Under the pieces are notes generated by a model. That model was given only the letters and a program-made list of their open reading frames with translations, ran no database searches and had not been told where the DNA came from. The position numbers and the translations under genes were made by a program. A stretch of 64,000 nucleotides of DNA from Glycomyces tritici (GTDB lineage Bacteria > Actinomycetota > Actinomycetes > Mycobacteriales > Micromonosporaceae). Below, in pieces: positions 44,289 through 53,263 of this stretch; the first letter of the stretch is position 1; every line of letters starts with the position of its first letter. The stretch is taken from positions 836,786-900,785 of the forward strand of contig NZ_JAUEMJ010000002.1 of the NCBI RefSeq assembly GCF_030403505.1, written 5' to 3'.

Positions 44289-45547
44289 GCACGCAAGTCG
44301 AAACCCGGCCAGAGGCCGGGACGGAGCCGGGCGCGGTGCGCGCGGTCGCCGACCACCTGCGCGGCTACTGGGCCGAGGTCAGGTCGGGCGAGGTCGGCGC
44401 GCTGCCGGCCGTCGCCGGGATCATCGCGCTGTGCGTGTTCTTCGGGATCTCGCAGCCGGTGTTCCTCTCCGTGGGGAACCTCGCCAACCTCTTCGGGCAG
44501 GGCGCGGCCGTCGCGTGCATCGCCATGGGGCTGGTGTTCGTGCTGGTCATCGGCGAGATCGACCTGTCGGCCGGGTTCGCTTCGGGCGTGTGCGCGGCGG
44601 TGATGGCGGTGATCCTCACGGACTGGGGGATGCCGTGGCCGCTCGCGATCGGCGCGGCCATCGCCACCGGCGTGGTGATCGGGCTGCTGCTCGGCACACT
44701 GGTGGTGAAGCTCGGCATCCCGTCGTTCGTGGTGACGCTCGCGGCGTTCCTGGCCTTCCAGGGGATCGTGCTCATGATCCTCGAAGAGGGCAGCAACATC
44801 ACGATCCACAACGAGACGGTGAAGGCCGTCGCGGGCGGGAACCTGGAGCGCTGGCAGGGCTGGACGCTGCTGGTGCTGACGATCGCCGCTTACGCCGCGC
44901 TGCAGCTGAACCGGTGGCGGCGGCGGGTGGCGCGGTCGCTCGTGCACGAACCGCTCGCGGTGGTGGCGGCGCGGATCCTCGCGCTCGGGGCCCTGCTGAC
45001 GGCGACCGTGTTCCTGCTGAACCTGGAGCGCTCGGCAAACCCGCAGATCATCTCGCTCACCGGCGTGCCCGTCGTGGTCGCGCTCCTCGGGGCGTTCTTC
45101 GCGATCTGGACGTTCGTGCTGCACCGCACCAGGTTCGGGCGCCACCTGTATGCGGTCGGCGGCAACGCCGAGGCCGCGGTGCGCGCGGGCGTGAACGTCG
45201 ACCGGGTGCGCATCGCGGCGTTCGTGATCTGCTCGGGCATGGCGGCGATCGGCGGCATCGTCGCGGCATCGCGCGCGGCCTCGGTGGACCCGAACACGGG
45301 AGGGTCCAATGTGCTGCTGCTTTCTGTCGGGGCGGCCGTCATCGGCGGTGCTAGCCTCTTCGGTGGCAAGGGCACGGTGCGGGCGGCCCTGCTGGGAGGA
45401 GCGGTCGTGGCGATCATCAACAACGGGATGGGCCTCATGGGGCTGAGCGCCGGGGTGCGGTTCGGCGTGACCGGCGCGGTGCTGCTGCTCGCGGCGGGCG
45501 TGGACGCCATGTCCCGGGGCCGGGGCAAGCTCTTCGGCAGGCACTGA
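44285..45547 (+). CDS. Xylose-type sugar ABC transporter permease (XylH-like)
   Basis: 420 residues from GTG 44285, overlapping the ATPase stop. About ten membrane helices. The branched-chain amino acid/ribose/xylose permease signature (VIGEIDLSAGFASGVCAAVM near 90-109, and SAVGGNAEAAVRAG-like text RHLYAVGGNAEAAVRAGVNV near 289) identifies the RbsC/XylH family. ATPase contact is through the conserved loop after it. The C-terminus ends AGVDAMSRGRGKLFGRH. It forms a homodimer with two ATPase subunits. Confidence 0.92.
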   Translation: MSTQVETRPEAGTEPGAVRAVADHLRGYWAEVRSGEVGALPAVAGIIALCVFFGISQPVFLSVGNLANLFGQGAAVACIAMGLVFVLVIGEIDLSAGFASGVCAAVMAVILTDWGMPWPLAIGAAIATGVVIGLLLGTLVVKLGIPSFVVTLAAFLAFQGIVLMILEEGSNITIHNETVKAVAGGNLERWQGWTLLVLTIAAYAALQLNRWRRRVARSLVHEPLAVVAARILALGALLTATVFLLNLERSANPQIISLTGVPVVVALLGAFFAIWTFVLHRTRFGRHLYAVGGNAEAAVRAGVNVDRVRIAAFVICSGMAAIGGIVAASRAASVDPNTGGSNVLLLSVGAAVIGGASLFGGKGTVRAALLGGAVVAIINNGMGLMGLSAGVRFGVTGAVLLLAAGVDAMSRGRGKLFGRH

Positions 45548-45550
45548 CCG

Positions 45551-46639
45551 GTGGCCCTGCCCCCGGCCGTGGAGCTGCGGCGGCGCAACCGCGCGGCGCT
45601 GCTCGAGCAGCTCCACCGGCACGGTCCGCAGACCCGCGCGGAGCTCACCGAGGCGCTGGGGCTCAACCGGTCGACGATCGGCGCGCTGGCGACCGACCTG
45701 GCCGATTCGGGACACCTGCAGGAGACGACGGGGCAGTCGACCGGTTCGGCCGGTCGACCGTCCACGCTGGTCGCCTGCGTGCCGCAGTCGATCACGGTCG
45801 CGGCGGTGGAGCTCCGCGCCGACCGGCTGCGGTTCGCGCTCGTGGGCCTGGGCGGTGAGGTGCTGGAGCGGTCGGAGACGGCGCTCGACGAGGGCGCCGA
45901 TCCGATGACGGCGGTCGCGGTGATCACCGGCGGGACCGCTTCGGAGGCGGTCGAGGCGGTGGCGGCCATGCCGGGCCTGGTCGACGAGGGCACGGTCGCG
46001 CACTCGACCGAGCTGGGCTGGGTCGGCCGGGCGGTGGCCGACGATCTGGAGTCGGCGACGGGCCGGGAGTGGAAGGTCGTCGACACGGCGACGGCCGCGG
46101 CGGTCGGCGAATGGACGCGCGGCGACGCCCGCGACGCCCGCAAGCTGCTGTACCTGCACGGCGGCCGGGGTTTGACCGCGGGCCTGGTGATCGAGGGCCG
46201 CGCGCAGCGCGGCGGTTCGATCCAGTTGGGGCACATCGTGGTCGAGCCCGGCGGACGCGAATGCGAGTGCGGGCTGCGCGGGTGCCTGGAAGCCGAGATG
46301 GAGGTCCTCGCGTACGCCGAGGACATCTTGCGCACCACGCTCGCGGCGGGCATGGGCGACGCCGCGGCGCGGGACTGGCTGCGCCGCTCGGGCGAGGAGC
46401 TGGGCCGGGCCCTAGGGGCGGTCGTGACCGCGACGGGCCCGGACGAGATCCTGTTCGGCGGCTGGCTGCGGGAGCTGTACCTCTCGACGGCCGCGCCGGT
46501 GCGCTCGGCGCTGGCGGAGACGACGCTCCCGCATCTGCGCTCGAAACTGCGGCTGCGCACGCCGGTGCTCGGTGACGAGGGCGCGCTCATCGGAGCGGCG
46601 GAGACGGGTTTCGAAGCGGCCTTCGACCGCATGCGTTGA
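45551..46639 (+). CDS. ROK family transcriptional regulator
   Basis: 362 residues from GTG 45551, four bases after the permease stop. An N-terminal winged helix-turn-helix (LLEQLHRHGPQTRAELTEAL, then NRSTIGALATDLADSGHLQE near 38-57) is followed by the ROK sugar-kinase-like domain. The Zn-binding motif lies in GHIVVEPGGRECECGLRGCL near 226-245 (CxCGxxGC). ROK repressors such as XylR/NagC respond to a sugar ligand. The kinase ATP loop is degenerate in these regulators. It probably controls the ABC operon it belongs to, through the GTTG-N4-CAAC repeat near 42379 (inference). Confidence 0.9.
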   Translation: MALPPAVELRRRNRAALLEQLHRHGPQTRAELTEALGLNRSTIGALATDLADSGHLQETTGQSTGSAGRPSTLVACVPQSITVAAVELRADRLRFALVGLGGEVLERSETALDEGADPMTAVAVITGGTASEAVEAVAAMPGLVDEGTVAHSTELGWVGRAVADDLESATGREWKVVDTATAAAVGEWTRGDARDARKLLYLHGGRGLTAGLVIEGRAQRGGSIQLGHIVVEPGGRECECGLRGCLEAEMEVLAYAEDILRTTLAAGMGDAAARDWLRRSGEELGRALGAVVTATGPDEILFGGWLRELYLSTAAPVRSALAETTLPHLRSKLRLRTPVLGDEGALIGAAETGFEAAFDRMR

Positions 46640-46746
46640 ACGCTCGCGTCTTGTTCGAAGCGAGGGGTGTCGTACCCGCATGGGAGGATGAATTTTCGGG
46701 GGTCCCCTGAAGTCCGATTTGAGCGGATTCACATTCGGGGGTGAGG

Positions 46747-46821
46747 TGGCTGGCCCGCCAGGACTCGAACCTGAAATGACTGAACCAAAATCAGTAGTGT
46801 TGCCAATTACACCACGGGCCA
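46747..46821 (-). tRNA. tRNA-Gln (anticodon TTG), CCA encoded
   Basis: Cloverleaf on the minus strand: acceptor stem TGGCCCG/CGGGCCA, anticodon arm ACTGA-TTTTGGT-TCAGT with anticodon TTG reading CAA, T arm with TTCGAGT loop and CCTGG, discriminator G as expected for glutamine, then an encoded CCA. In mycobacteria a tRNA-Gln lies next to glmU; here a 4.3-kb sugar transporter cassette lies between them. No integrase gene is near it. Confidence 0.95.
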
Positions 46822-46878
46822 TCGCGGGCAGCGCTTCTCAGCGGCCGCGCGCAGCAATCTTAGCAACCCGCCGGGCCG

Positions 46879-47562
46879 CTACCTTGCCGACCACACGTGC
46901 TTCGGGACCTGGGCGAGCAGGTCGATGAGGAAGTCCGCGGACGGCAGCACTTCGGCCGTGTTCACCCCGCCCCGCCGGAACGTCATCAGCCACCCGCCCT
47001 CGAAGCGCCAGGGGATCGACCGCGCCCGCCCGTCGGCGAGCATCCACTCCATCGTGCGGGCGTGCAGCACGTCGTGCGCGAACCGCGGGTTGTCCGACAT
47101 GACCCGGAAGACCTGGTTGAACTCGTGGTTCTCGAACTGCAGGTCCTTCTCGAGCGCCCGCGAGAGGTCGCTCTCCGGGCGGATGTCGAGGAACGGGCGC
47201 GCCGTCGGCAGCGCGATCGCCACCACCTGGAAGCCGGCCTCGTAGCTCTCCCACTCCGCCTTCTTGACCCGGCACTCGTAGGCGAGCATGTGGTGGCCCC
47301 GGTAGGTGCCGCGCATGACGTGGAATCCGTCCCAGGTCGCCCCGAGTGAACCGACCGGATCCTGGAACGGGGTTCGGAGCGAGGGCGGACCGATGTAATG
47401 GTCCTTGTACCGGTACTGGAGCCCGTGCTGCTGCGCGAACGCGTGGCGCTCCGATGTCTGCCGGCGCTCACCGCCGCCCGACCACGGACCGAAGCGCCGG
47501 AGTGCGGTCGCACCGGCGATGACGACACCCGCAAGGGCGAAGATCCAGACGTAGGAATCCAT
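46879..47562 (-). CDS. DUF3137-like membrane protein, paralogue A
   Basis: 227 residues, with one N-terminal membrane helix (VWIFALAGVVIAGATALRRF) and a cytoplasmic or extracytoplasmic domain. The block DLQFENHEFNQVFRVMSDNP near 143-162 and HDVLHARTMEWMLADGRARS near 166-185 resembles the C-terminal part of DUF3137 proteins, which are commonly encoded next to LemA. A tandem paralogue lies upstream at 47629-48297. Function unknown. Last gene before tRNA-Gln on the same strand. Confidence 0.7.
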   Translation of the reverse strand: MDSYVWIFALAGVVIAGATALRRFGPWSGGGERRQTSERHAFAQQHGLQYRYKDHYIGPPSLRTPFQDPVGSLGATWDGFHVMRGTYRGHHMLAYECRVKKAEWESYEAGFQVVAIALPTARPFLDIRPESDLSRALEKDLQFENHEFNQVFRVMSDNPRFAHDVLHARTMEWMLADGRARSIPWRFEGGWLMTFRRGGVNTAEVLPSADFLIDLLAQVPKHVWSAR

Positions 47563-47596
47563 GGGCGCGTCCTCCGATCCCGTCGGGTAGGCGAAA

Positions 47597-47620
47597 GGGC
47601 CGCGTCGGATGACGCGGCCC
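47597..47620 (-). terminator. Hairpin between the two DUF3137-like paralogues
   Basis: GGGCCGCGTC/GACGCGGCCC, 10 perfect pairs with a four-base loop, followed on the minus strand by TTTCG. It lies 8 bases past the stop of paralogue B. Confidence 0.75.
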
Positions 47621-47628
47621 CGCTGCTG

Positions 47629-48297
47629 CTAGTTGTTCGCCCACACGTGTCTGGGCACCTGGCCGAGGATGTCGATCAGGAAGTCCGCGTAGAAGAAGAC
47701 CTCCTCGAGCTTGAGCGCGCCCGAGCGGGAGGTCATGAGCCACGGCCCCTCGAACCGCCACGAGTACGACCGCGCGCGCTGGTCCTGGAGCATCCACTCC
47801 ATGGTCCGGGCGTGGATGATGTCGTACGCGAACCGGCGGTTCGGCGACTTGATCCGGAACGTGTCGTTGAACGCCTGGTTCTCGAAGTCGATGTCCTTCG
47901 CGAACCGCTTGGTCAGGAAGTTCTCCTGGCTGATGTCCAGCAGCGGCCGCGCCGCCGGCAGGCCGATCGCGACCACCTGGTGGGTGTGCGTCTGCGACTC
48001 CTTGCCGCTGCCGGTCGTGTACTGGTACTGGAAGAACACGATGTGCACGTTCTTGTACATGCCGCGGAAGACGTCGATGCCCTTGCGGGAGTGGCCGACG
48101 TTGAACGGCTCCTCAGTGGACAGGCCTGTCACTGAGTTGTCGCTGGGCTCGTAGTGGAATCCGTACTGGGCCGCCCAGGCCCGGAACATCGCGATCTTCT
48201 TCTGCCTGGCGCGCCAGGCGAAGTAGACGCCGGCACCGACCACGAGGAGGCACAGGACGTAAGCCCACCACGGCATGTCGCCGCTGGAATCAGACAC
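47629..48297 (-). CDS. DUF3137-like membrane protein, paralogue B
   Basis: 222 residues with one N-terminal membrane helix (WWAYVLCLLVVGAGVYFAWR). It shares with paralogue A the blocks VVAIGLPAARPLLDIS, DIDFENQAFNDTFRIKSPNR, IIHARTMEWMLQDQRARSYS and the C-terminal FLIDILGQVPRHVWANN, so the two arose by duplication. It begins 77 bases after the lemA stop on the same strand. The LemA-DUF3137 pairing recurs in many bacteria, though its role is undetermined. Confidence 0.7.
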   Translation of the reverse strand: MSDSSGDMPWWAYVLCLLVVGAGVYFAWRARQKKIAMFRAWAAQYGFHYEPSDNSVTGLSTEEPFNVGHSRKGIDVFRGMYKNVHIVFFQYQYTTGSGKESQTHTHQVVAIGLPAARPLLDISQENFLTKRFAKDIDFENQAFNDTFRIKSPNRRFAYDIIHARTMEWMLQDQRARSYSWRFEGPWLMTSRSGALKLEEVFFYADFLIDILGQVPRHVWANN

Positions 48298-48373
48298 GGG
48301 GTGTTTTCCTTCTTACACGGGCGTTCAGGGCTGGGGCACGGCTCGCAAGCTTCGCCGAGAGAGCAGGTGCGGC

Positions 48374-49240
48374 CTACCGGCCGTAGGGCTGCTGGCCGTA
48401 ACCGGGCTGCTGCGGCTGCTGGGGCTGCTGCGGGTAACCGGGCTGGGGCGCGGGCTGGCCGTAACCGGGCTGCTGGGGCTGCTGACCGTAGCCGGGCTGC
48501 GGTGCAGGCTGGCCGTAACCGGGCTGCTGCGGCGGCTGCTGCTGGTAGCCGACCTGCTGCGGCTGGCCGTAGCCGGGCGGCATCTGGCCGGGCGCGGGCT
48601 GCGGCGGCATCTGCTGCTGCTGGACCGGGGGCTGCTGCATGTAGGCGGGCTGGCCCATGTCGCGCATCTTCGGGGCCGTGCGGGCCGCCGGGTTGTCGAG
48701 CTCGAAGTACTCCTCGGGCTTGAAGCCGCCCATCTTCGCGGAGATCGAACCGGGGAAGACCTGCAGCGCGGTGTTGTACTCGCGCACATTCGCGTTGTAG
48801 AACCGGCGCGGAGCCGCGATGCGGTTCTCGGTCTCGGTGATCTCCTGCTGGAGCTGCAGGAAGTTCTGGTTGGTCTGCAGGGCGGGGTAGGACTCCTGCA
48901 TGTGGATCACGCCGCGGATGGCGTTCCCGAGCTGGCCCTCGGCCGCACCCTGCTGGGCGTGGCCGGCGTTCGGGTCCTGGCGGGTCTGCATGGCCGCCGC
49001 GCGGGCCTCGGCGACCTGCCGCAGCGTGGCGTTCTCCGAGCCGGCCGCCTGCTGCACGACGTACATCAGGTTGTCCAGCAGGTCGTACCGACGCTGCAGC
49101 TCGACATCGATCTGCGCCCAAGACTCCTGGGTGATGTTGCGCATTCGCACCAGTTTGTTGCGTCCGCCGAGGGCGGCGAACACCAGGATCAGGCCGATCA
49201 GCAACAGGAGGATCAGGATCCAGACGATTGGGTTGCTCAT
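48374..49240 (-). CDS. lemA: LemA family protein with Pro/Gln/Gly-rich tail
   Basis: 288 residues from ATG 49240 (MSNPIVW). One N-terminal membrane helix ([20 protein letters not shown]) is followed by the LemA helical bundle: [20 protein letters not shown], then [31 protein letters not shown] near 143-162 and [20 protein letters not shown]. The last 85 residues are a low-complexity repeat of [13 protein letters not shown] and QQPQ units, absent from typical LemA (about 185 residues). LemA proteins are membrane-anchored with unknown function. It is upstream of the DUF3137-like pair. Confidence 0.92.
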   Translation of the reverse strand: MSNPIVWILILLLLIGLILVFAALGGRNKLVRMRNITQESWAQIDVELQRRYDLLDNLMYVVQQAAGSENATLRQVAEARAAAMQTRQDPNAGHAQQGAAEGQLGNAIRGVIHMQESYPALQTNQNFLQLQQEITETENRIAAPRRFYNANVREYNTALQVFPGSISAKMGGFKPEEYFELDNPAARTAPKMRDMGQPAYMQQPPVQQQQMPPQPAPGQMPPGYGQPQQVGYQQQPPQQPGYGQPAPQPGYGQQPQQPGYGQPAPQPGYPQQPQQPQQPGYGQQPYGR

Positions 49241-49267
49241 AGAGCGTGAGCTTAGTGCATCTATGCC

Positions 49268-49300
49268 AACGGGAGGGCACCGCTCAGGTGCCCTCCCGTT
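49268..49300 (-). terminator. Rho-independent-like terminator after glmM
   Basis: A perfect 14-bp stem, AACGGGAGGGCACC against GGTGCCCTCCCGTT, with a five-base loop. It lies 22 bases past the glmM stop and 28 bases upstream of the lemA start. Confidence 0.8.
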
Positions 49301-49321
49301 ACGCAAAGCAGATGGTCGGAA

Positions 49322-50665
49322 TCAGCCCATGGCGTGTTCGACGACCGCTACGAGCTCGGCCGCGACCGTCCGCGCCAACGGCTCCTCCGAGGCCTCGACC
49401 ATGACCCGGACGAGCGGCTCAGTGCCTGAGGACCGCAGCAGGACGCGGCCGTCGGAGCCGAGCTTCGCCTGCCACAGCGCCACCGCGCTGCGCACGTCGG
49501 CATGGTCGATCACGGACTTGTCGGTCACCCGCACGTTCACCAGCACCTGCGGCGCGGGCGTGAACACGGAGGCGAGTTCCTCAAGGGACTTGCCCGTCGC
49601 GGCCATGCGCGCCAGGAGCAGGATCGCGGTGAGCGTCCCGTCTCCGGTCGTCGCGTAGTCGGAGACGATGATGTGCCCGGACTGCTCGCCGCCGAGCGAG
49701 TAGCCGCCCTCGCCGAGGCGCTCGAGCACGTACCGGTCGCCGACCCCGGTGACCTCGAGCTTGATCCCCGCCGTGCCCATCGCCTGGTGCAGGCCGAGGT
49801 TGCTCATCACCGTCGTGACGAGCGTGTCGCCGCGCAGCTGCCCGGCCTCGCGCATCGACAGGGCCAGGATCGCCATGATCGCGTCCCCGTCGACGTCGGC
49901 GCCGTTCGCGTCCACCGCGAGGCAGCGGTCCGCGTCGCCGTCGAGCGCGATGCCGGCGTGCGCGCCGTGCTCGACGACGGCCGCGCGCAGCCCGCCCATG
50001 TGGGTGGACCCGCAGTCCTCGTTGATGTTGAGACCGTCGGGGTCGGCGTTGATCGTGACGACCTCCGCCCCCGCGCGGCGCAGGGCCTCGGGCGCCGCGC
50101 CCGTGGCCGCGCCGTTGGCGGGGTCGAGCACGACCTTGATGCCCTCGAGCGGGTGCGGGCAGGCCGCGACCAGGTGCTCGATGTACGACTCGACCGGGTC
50201 GACCGAGCGCACGATGCGGCCCACGCCGTCGCCCTGCGGCAGCGGCGTCGTGTCGTTCATGGCCGCCTCGATGGCGTCCTCGACGTCGTCGGGGAGCTTG
50301 CGGCCGCCGGCCGCGAAGAACTTGATGCCGTTGTCCGGCATGGGGTTGTGGGAGGCCGAGACCATGACGCCGAAGTCGGCGCCGGTCAGGGCCGTGAGGT
50401 GGGCGACCGCGGGCGTGGGGAGAATGCCCAGGTCGATGACTTTGACGCCGGCCGCGGCGAGGCCGGCGGCGCTGGCGGCGGCGAGCATCTCGCCGGAGGC
50501 TCGGGGGTCGCGGCCGATGACGGCGACGGGGCGGTGGTCAACCGCACCGAGTACCCGCGCGGCGGCGATGTTGAGGCGGAGTGCCAGGTCGGGCGTGAGG
50601 TCGGCGTTCGCCCGCCCCCGTACGCCGTCGGTGCCGAACAGTCGTGACACGGTGTGGCTTCCCAT
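49322..50665 (-). CDS. glmM: Phosphoglucosamine mutase
   Basis: Converts glucosamine 6-phosphate to glucosamine 1-phosphate, feeding GlmU and peptidoglycan synthesis; 447 residues. Start region [20 protein letters not shown]; the phosphoserine loop [19 protein letters not shown] near 98-116 (catalytic Ser in SASHNP); the metal-binding [18 protein letters not shown] near 238-255; the sugar loop LGGEQSGHI; and the phosphate loop [18 protein letters not shown] near 408-425. It lies directly downstream of the rplM-rpsI operon and beyond a strong terminator, as in other actinobacteria. Confidence 0.97.
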   Translation of the reverse strand: MGSHTVSRLFGTDGVRGRANADLTPDLALRLNIAAARVLGAVDHRPVAVIGRDPRASGEMLAAASAAGLAAAGVKVIDLGILPTPAVAHLTALTGADFGVMVSASHNPMPDNGIKFFAAGGRKLPDDVEDAIEAAMNDTTPLPQGDGVGRIVRSVDPVESYIEHLVAACPHPLEGIKVVLDPANGAATGAAPEALRRAGAEVVTINADPDGLNINEDCGSTHMGGLRAAVVEHGAHAGIALDGDADRCLAVDANGADVDGDAIMAILALSMREAGQLRGDTLVTTVMSNLGLHQAMGTAGIKLEVTGVGDRYVLERLGEGGYSLGGEQSGHIIVSDYATTGDGTLTAILLLARMAATGKSLEELASVFTPAPQVLVNVRVTDKSVIDHADVRSAVALWQAKLGSDGRVLLRSSGTEPLVRVMVEASEEPLARTVAAELVAVVEHAMG

Positions 50666-50676
50666 CGTTGTGGCAT

Positions 50677-50720
50677 AAAAAAACGGGGGCCGCCGAGGAT
50701 GTCCTCCTCGGCAGCCCCGT
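50677..50720 (-). terminator. Strong Rho-independent terminator after rpsI
   Basis: Minus-strand stem ACGGGGCTGCCGAGGA against TCCTCGGCGGCCCCCGT (about 15 pairs, one mismatch/bulge) followed by TTTTTTT. It lies 78 bases past the rpsI stop and immediately before the glmM start, so rpsI and glmM are likely separate transcripts. Confidence 0.93.
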
Positions 50721-50798
50721 CGCTTGTGCAGACTAGCGTGTTCTCCGGACCGTGCGAACGTGCGGCTTGCAAGCGTCGCCGTGGCCGGAGAAGGCGTG

Positions 50799-51374
50799 CT
50801 AGCGCTTCGAGTACTGCGGTGCCTTGCGGGCCTTCTTGAGGCCGTACTTCTTCGATTCCTTCTCGCGGGCGTCGCGGGTCAGGAAGCCGGCGGCCTTGAG
50901 GGCCGGGCGCATGTTCGGGTCGACCTCGAGCAGGGCCCGGGCGATGCCGAGGCGCAGCGCGCCGGCCTGACCGGTGGCGCCGCCGCCCTTGATGTTGACC
51001 AGGACGTCGAAGTTGTCGCCGGCCTCGACGGTCACGAAGGGCTCCGCGACGGTCTGCTGGTGGACCTTGCTCGGGAAGTAGTCCTCGAGGGTCTTGCCGT
51101 TGACGACGTACTTGCCGGTACCGGCGACCAGGCGGACGCGGGCGATCGCGCGCTTGCGGCGGCCCACGGTCTGGATCGCGCGGTCGGACGGCACCACGGG
51201 GATGCTCGGCACGGACGGCGCGGCGGCGACATCGGCGGGGACGTCGACAGGGACCTCGGGAACCTCGACGGCGGTCTCGGCGACCTCGACGGGGGCCTCG
51301 GGGGCTTCGGTCTCGACGACCTCGGCGGCCTCGGTTGCTTCAGTGGCCTCGTTGGCCTGGATCTCGTCACTCAT
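50799..51374 (-). CDS. rpsI: 30S ribosomal protein S9 with acidic N-terminal extension
   Basis: 191 residues; ordinary S9 is about 130. The C-terminal 128 residues carry the S9 core: [20 protein letters not shown] near 71, [20 protein letters not shown] near 112 and [14 protein letters not shown] at the C-terminus, whose basic tail reaches the P site. The first 60 residues are an acidic Glu/Val/Ala/Pro run ([20 protein letters not shown]). Such extensions occur in some actinobacteria. It begins 25 bases after the rplM stop. Confidence 0.96.
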   Translation of the reverse strand: MSDEIQANEATEATEAAEVVETEAPEAPVEVAETAVEVPEVPVDVPADVAAAPSVPSIPVVPSDRAIQTVGRRKRAIARVRLVAGTGKYVVNGKTLEDYFPSKVHQQTVAEPFVTVEAGDNFDVLVNIKGGGATGQAGALRLGIARALLEVDPNMRPALKAAGFLTRDAREKESKKYGLKKARKAPQYSKR

Positions 51375-51399
51375 GTGGATGCTCCTGTTCCGCCCGCGC

Positions 51400-51843
51400 C
51401 TACTGCGCGATCTTCTTGATCTCGTACGGCTTCGGCTGCTGGGCGGTGTGCGGGTGGCCAGGACCCGCGTAGACCTTCAGCTTCTTGGACACGGCGCGAC
51501 CGAGCTTGTTCTTCGGCAGCATGCCGAAGACGGCCTTCTCGACGACCTTGTGGGGGGCCTTCTCCATGAAGTCGGCGTACGACTTCTCCTTGAGTCCGCC
51601 CGGGAAGCCGGAGTGGCGGTAGGCCTTCTTGGTCTGGAGCTTGTTCCGGGTCAGCACGACCTTCTCGGCGTTGACGATGATGACGTAGTCACCGGTGTCC
51701 GCGTTCGGTGCGAAGGTCGGCTTGTGCTTGCCGCGGAGCAGTTCGGCAGCGTGCGTCGCGAGCCGGCCCAACACCACGTCGGTCGCGTCGATCACGAGCC
51801 ACTGCGGGTCAATGTCACCCGGCTTAGGGCTGTACGTGCGCAC
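51400..51843 (-). CDS. rplM: 50S ribosomal protein L13
   Basis: 147 residues, standard length. Signature region [20 protein letters not shown] near 110-129; N-terminal [20 protein letters not shown] near 15-34. GTG start at 51843. It is an early-assembly protein that binds 23S rRNA near the exit tunnel, and the first gene of the rplM-rpsI operon. A 259-base region without a gene lies upstream (51844-52102) and should contain the promoter. Confidence 0.97.
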   Translation of the reverse strand: MRTYSPKPGDIDPQWLVIDATDVVLGRLATHAAELLRGKHKPTFAPNADTGDYVIIVNAEKVVLTRNKLQTKKAYRHSGFPGGLKEKSYADFMEKAPHKVVEKAVFGMLPKNKLGRAVSKKLKVYAGPGHPHTAQQPKPYEIKKIAQ

Positions 51844-52102
51844 AGGTTTACCTAGCTTTCGTTGTCGGTGTGGAACGAATCCCGCAGATGAGGGCGGGAC
51901 CGCCTGAATCCCCGGGGCCGTGATCGGCGCGCTCCGCGGCGCTGGGCCGCGGGCGTGGGATTCGTTGGACAGTGGTTTCGCGGTGTAGCTTGCGGGCCGT
52001 TAGCGGGCCCGGTGCGAAGTCACTCGAACAACAGCTGCCAAGTCTACGCGGTGGTGGCGGCCCCCCTGAAGGCGGCCGCCGTGACCTCGGCTACAGCCCG
52101 TT

Positions 52103-53263
52103 TCAGCGCGGGCGTTCGGCGCCTCGGGCGAACTCGAGTCCGGGTTCGGCGGCCGCCTGCTCGGCGACGGGCCGGTACCGGTCCACGGCGCGCAGGATCC
52201 GCTGCCAGCGCGAGGCGACCTGGGGTCGGGCGCGTTCGCGCTCGTTCACCATGTCGAGGAAGTTGAACCAGGCGGTGACCTCGGCCGCGCCGGTCGCGGG
52301 GACGCGCACCTCGGTCTCGGCTTCGAACGCCGGTCCGGCCGGTTGCGCGCCGCGGGGGTCGCGGATGCCGCCGACGCTGACGTACAGGCGCGCGGGGCCC
52401 TGCGGGGCGGGGATCCACCAGGTGCCCCAGGCGGAGCCGAGCGGCCGTCCGTCGAGGTGGACGTGCGGGGCGTCGACCCAGTCGGCGAGCTCGTTGCCGA
52501 AGAACTCGTACCGCTGCAGGCCGATGGTGTCGCGCAGGCGCTTGTCCATGCCGATCATGTGCATGGTGCGCGGGCGGGGGCGGACGCGCAGGAGGATGCC
52601 GGTGCCGGGGGGCGGGGCCGCGGCGGCGGGCAGGATCAGCGCGGGCGAGTCGGGCAGTGCGAGGGGGTCGGGTGCGGTCGCGGCGGGGTCGACCGGGTTG
52701 CGGCGCCTGCCGTAGGCGGCTGCGACCCCGGCGATCAGCGAGACGGCCGTGGCCGTCCCGACGATGCCGATCATGACCGGCCCGTCGCTCCAGCCGAGCG
52801 GTTCGCGCAGGAGGAGTCCGGCGACGAACGCGACGATGAGCGCCGGGAACCACAGGCCGCAGCCCCACCGCACGCCGCTGACGACGCTCGGCGACGAGGA
52901 TTGCGCGAGGGCCTGTCCGACGTGCTCCTCGGTGCCGGCGTGCACCCGGTCCTCGCCGCGGCCGTGGCGGTCGAGGTGGTGGCCGATGTGCAGGTCGGTG
53001 GTCGCCCCGGTGCGGATGTCGACGGCGACGGTCTCGTAGACCTGCCGGATCATGACTTCGACGCGGTGGCGGCCGGCGTGGAGCGGCAGCTCGATGCGGC
53101 CGTCCTCGGCGGTCCCGGCGGGGCGGCCGTCGACGAGGATCGCGGGTGCGGCCTTCGCCATCGAGACGGTCCCGAGCGCCGAGTCGGGGTCGAGGTCCTG
53201 GATCTGGAGGTCGGGGACGTGGAGGCGGAGCGTGCCGCGTCCCCTGGCGTCAGCAGGGGGCAT
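52103..53263 (-). CDS. Hypothetical two-helix membrane protein of second WXG cassette
   Basis: 386 residues, not recognised. An N-terminal soluble domain with beta-rich, PEGA-like text (PAILVDGRPAGTAEDGRIEL, PLHAGRHRVEVMIRQ near 41-75) is followed by two membrane helices (FPALIVAFVAGLLL near 139-152 and VMIGIVGTATAVSLIAGVAA near 163-182) and a C-terminal soluble domain. The start ATG 53263 overlaps the WXG-like gene by 14 bases. It may assist the upstream secreted-type protein; function unknown. Confidence 0.68.
   Translation of the reverse strand: MPPADARGRGTLRLHVPDLQIQDLDPDSALGTVSMAKAAPAILVDGRPAGTAEDGRIELPLHAGRHRVEVMIRQVYETVAVDIRTGATTDLHIGHHLDRHGRGEDRVHAGTEEHVGQALAQSSSPSVVSGVRWGCGLWFPALIVAFVAGLLLREPLGWSDGPVMIGIVGTATAVSLIAGVAAAYGRRRNPVDPAATAPDPLALPDSPALILPAAAAPPPGTGILLRVRPRPRTMHMIGMDKRLRDTIGLQRYEFFGNELADWVDAPHVHLDGRPLGSAWGTWWIPAPQGPARLYVSVGGIRDPRGAQPAGPAFEAETEVRVPATGAAEVTAWFNFLDMVNERERARPQVASRWQRILRAVDRYRPVAEQAAAEPGLEFARGAERPR

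Noticed and set aside
44159..46234. Minus-strand 691-codon frame opposite the permease and ROK genes
   Set aside because: No similarity and Arg/His/Pro-rich shadow composition; the plus-strand genes show clear families.
46747..46821. Genomic-island attachment site at tRNA-Gln
   Set aside because: No integrase, no duplicated tRNA 3' end and no composition shift around it were seen.
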